A stretch of 5,613 nt of DNA from an uncultured Eubacteriales bacterium (GTDB lineage Bacteria > Bacillota > Clostridia > Oscillospirales > Oscillospiraceae), in the NCBI GenBank assembly GCA_902475515.1, contig CABSAB010000114.1:1-5613 (forward strand), given 5' to 3'. The number at the start of each line of letters is the position of its first letter. Positions within the stretch are counted from its first letter, which is position 1. Made by a program: the position numbers and the translations under genes. The notes below the pieces were generated by a model. The model saw nothing but the letters and a program-made list of their open reading frames with translations, did no database searches and was not told the origin of the DNA. Of this stretch, positions 3,890 to 5,613 are shown piece after piece.

Positions 3890-5613
3890 CAAGATCGTTT
3901 GAACTGCCGTTCCAAAGACGCCCTGGTCAGTGTGATGCACACGGGCCGCCCGTGGGGGCAGTGCTTGATGTCGTCCCGGCTCATGACCTCCGCCACCAGG
4001 GCCGACAGCTCCATGGGGTCGGTCTTTCGTCCGCCCTTAATGGCCGCCTTGCAGGCAATGGTGTGCAGGAGCTCGTCGTGGACCTTCTCCGGAGCCATAC
4101 GAAGCCCCTCCTGGAAATTTCCCGCCATTTGCGAGAGGCACGCCGCCGCGTCCTCCTCCGCCACATCGCAGGGGATGGCCCGCACCAGCAGGTCTCCGGT
4201 GCCCGCGTCCTCCACGGTGAAGCCCAGGGCAGACAGTTCCTCCCCATGGGAAAGCAGCGTGGCGGTCTCCTCCCGGCTGAGCCGCGCGGAAATGGGCCGC
4301 AGAAGCATCTGGCTCATGATCTCATGGGTCTGGGCCTTGAGCTTTTCAAACAGCACCCGCTCATGGGCGGCATGCTTGTCCATCAGCAGCAGCTCGTCCC
4401 CCTGCTCGATAATAATATATGTATCCATAGTCTGACCGATGATTCGGTAATCCGCCGTTTCCGGTGTTTTTTTCGGTTCCACCGGGGCCTCCCCGGGCAT
4501 TTTCGGGGTTGGGACCTTGGGAAGCTCCATGGCAGTCTGTTCCATCTCCGGCTCCGGCACAATCTCCGGCCGGGGGGCAGGCTTCGGCTCTATGGGTGCC
4601 GGTGGGATGGACGCCTCCGGTTTCAAGGGCGGTGCAGGCGGCTTTTCCGCCATGCCCCCCAGCACCGCCGGAGACACAGTCACGCCCCCGCGGACGCTGG
4701 GTACGGCCACGCTGTCCCGCAGAACCGACCCGCCGGGGAGCAATGTGCTCTGCTCCGAGAGTGTCTCCAGGAATTTGCGACTGAGCTCCGGCACATTCTC
4801 CGGCTCCTGAGGCTTGCTCCCCTGGCTCCGGTATTCCTGGGCGGTCATGGTCTGATAAAAATCCTGCTTGGGCGTGGGTTTTTGCTCCGGCAGCTTCATC
4901 TCCGGCCGGTCCTGGGCACGGCTCAGGGCCCCCAGCACCGTATAGTGCACCGCGTCAAAGACGTCTCCCTCCCGGAGGAATTTCACCTCGGTCTTGGCAG
5001 GATGGATATTCACATCCACCGCCGTAGGGAGCACCTCCACATGGAGCACCGCCGTGGGGAAGCGGCCCACCATCATCTGGTTCTTATAGGCCTCCTCCAA
5101 TGCCGCCGACAGAAGCCGGGACTTGACATACCGGCCGCAGACAAAAAAGTGCTGATAGCTGCGGCTCCCCCGGTTTGCCGTGGGCTTTCCCACATACCCC
5201 CGGACGGTGACTCCCTGGGATGTTCCTTTTACCTCCACCATTTCCGCGGCGAACTGCCGCCCCATGGCGGCGTATATGGCACTTTGCAGCTTCCCGTCGC
5301 CGGGGGTGGACAGCTCAGGCTTTCCCTCCCGGATGAACCGGAAGGCGATCTCCGGATGGGAAAGCGCCTGCCGCTGCACGGCTCCGGCGATATAGCTTCC
5401 CTCCACGCTGTCCCGCTTCAAAAACTTCATGCGGGCGGGGGTGTTGTAAAACAGGTCCCGGACGATGATAGTCGTCCCCTGGGGGCAGCCCGCCGGTGAT
5501 GTGTCAAGCACATTTCCGGCCTCCACCCGTACGGATGTGCCCAGGTCCTCCTCCGGCAGCTTGGTGAGAAGGTCGATCTTGCTCACGGCGCTAATGGCCG
5601 CCAGGGCCTCCCC
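3889..5613 (-). CDS. mutL: DNA mismatch repair protein MutL, endonuclease type (5' end outside window)
   Basis: The visible part is 574 residues and continues past the right edge. The first residues, GEALAAISAVSKIDL, belong to the GFRGEAL motif of the GHKL ATPase, so roughly the first 95 residues (including the catalytic Glu and DxGxG) are missing. A GTG at 5586 is internal, not the start. RDLFYNTPARMKF (visible 52-64) and DVNIHPAKTEVKF (200-212, with the ATP-contacting Lys) complete the N-terminal module. A long Pro-rich linker (about 325-385) follows. The C-terminal domain has the nicking-endonuclease motif DKHAAHERVLFE (412-423; the common Gln is Lys here), QMLLRP (435-440, a likely sliding-clamp-binding motif), ACKAAIKGG (520-528) and CPHGRP (552-557). 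This means repair by MutL's own metal-dependent nicking rather than MutH. It is probably preceded by mutS outside the window. Confidence 0.97.
   Translation of the reverse strand, partial: GEALAAISAVSKIDLLTKLPEEDLGTSVRVEAGNVLDTSPAGCPQGTTIIVRDLFYNTPARMKFLKRDSVEGSYIAGAVQRQALSHPEIAFRFIREGKPELSTPGDGKLQSAIYAAMGRQFAAEMVEVKGTSQGVTVRGYVGKPTANRGSRSYQHFFVCGRYVKSRLLSAALEEAYKNQMMVGRFPTAVLHVEVLPTAVDVNIHPAKTEVKFLREGDVFDAVHYTVLGALSRAQDRPEMKLPEQKPTPKQDFYQTMTAQEYRSQGSKPQEPENVPELSRKFLETLSEQSTLLPGGSVLRDSVAVPSVRGGVTVSPAVLGGMAEKPPAPPLKPEASIPPAPIEPKPAPRPEIVPEPEMEQTAMELPKVPTPKMPGEAPVEPKKTPETADYRIIGQTMDTYIIIEQGDELLLMDKHAAHERVLFEKLKAQTHEIMSQMLLRPISARLSREETATLLSHGEELSALGFTVEDAGTGDLLVRAIPCDVAEEDAAACLSQMAGNFQEGLRMAPEKVHDELLHTIACKAAIKGGRKTDPMELSALVAEVMSRDDIKHCPHGRPVCITLTRASLERQFKRS

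Noticed and set aside
2976..3902. A 308-codon plus-strand open frame opposite uppP
   Set aside because: It is a shadow of uppP, very rich in His and Gln with no family motif. uppP itself has both catalytic signatures and a perfect ribosome-binding site.
3847..5499. A 550-codon open frame on the plus strand opposite mutL
   Set aside because: It lies entirely antisense to a clear MutL apart from its first few codons. Its composition is rich in His, Arg, Gly and Leu, as expected from reading G+C-rich codons backwards, and it shows no recognisable domain.
5584..5586. GTG as the start codon of mutL
   Set aside because: The frame stays open to the window edge and encodes GEALAAISA, the conserved end of MutL motif III, so the real start is beyond the window.

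Overview
The window looks like chromosomal DNA from a high-G+C, Gram-positive anaerobe of the Clostridia, most likely the Oscillospiraceae (Flavonifractor/Lawsonibacter/Oscillibacter-like). The clues are the order yggS-sepF behind an anchored HlyD-like protein, the SepF N-terminus MSIMDELKKLARPYDED, an endonuclease-type MutL, and strong GGAGG ribosome-binding sites. The family assignment is an inference from gene order and protein style, not from a search.

All genes lie on the minus strand and read from high to low coordinates: mutL (5' end beyond the window), uppP, miaA, an HlyD-like membrane protein, yggS (ylmE type), and the start of sepF (3' end beyond the window). The gaps between genes are about 13, 5, 39, 6 and 18 bases, so this is almost certainly one transcription unit. 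There are no RNA genes, insertion sequences, CRISPR arrays or terminators, and no gap over 40 bases between genes.

The first half of the operon joins DNA mismatch repair (MutL), recycling of the undecaprenyl lipid carrier for wall synthesis (UppP) and tRNA A37 prenylation (MiaA). The second half is the cell-division neighbourhood: an anchored HlyD-like protein of unknown partner, the PLP-homeostasis protein YggS/YlmE, and the FtsZ-binding membrane tether SepF. A near-consensus sigma-A promoter inside the 3' half of yggS (TTGACA, 17 bp, GATAAT) probably gives sepF its own transcription start. It sits in a distinctly A+T-rich patch of an otherwise G+C-rich window.

The most unusual feature is inside miaA. 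A 54-base in-frame insertion consists of a 25-bp direct duplication of the TAMQAIG-coding stretch plus an inverted copy of a 36-bp piece of the same gene located 111 bases away. This is the signature of a double template switch during replication. It adds 18 residues at a conserved site of MiaA without breaking the frame. It could be a real recent mutation, a reversible variant, or an amplification/assembly artefact. I see no new multi-gene system here; the rest is ordinary housekeeping DNA.
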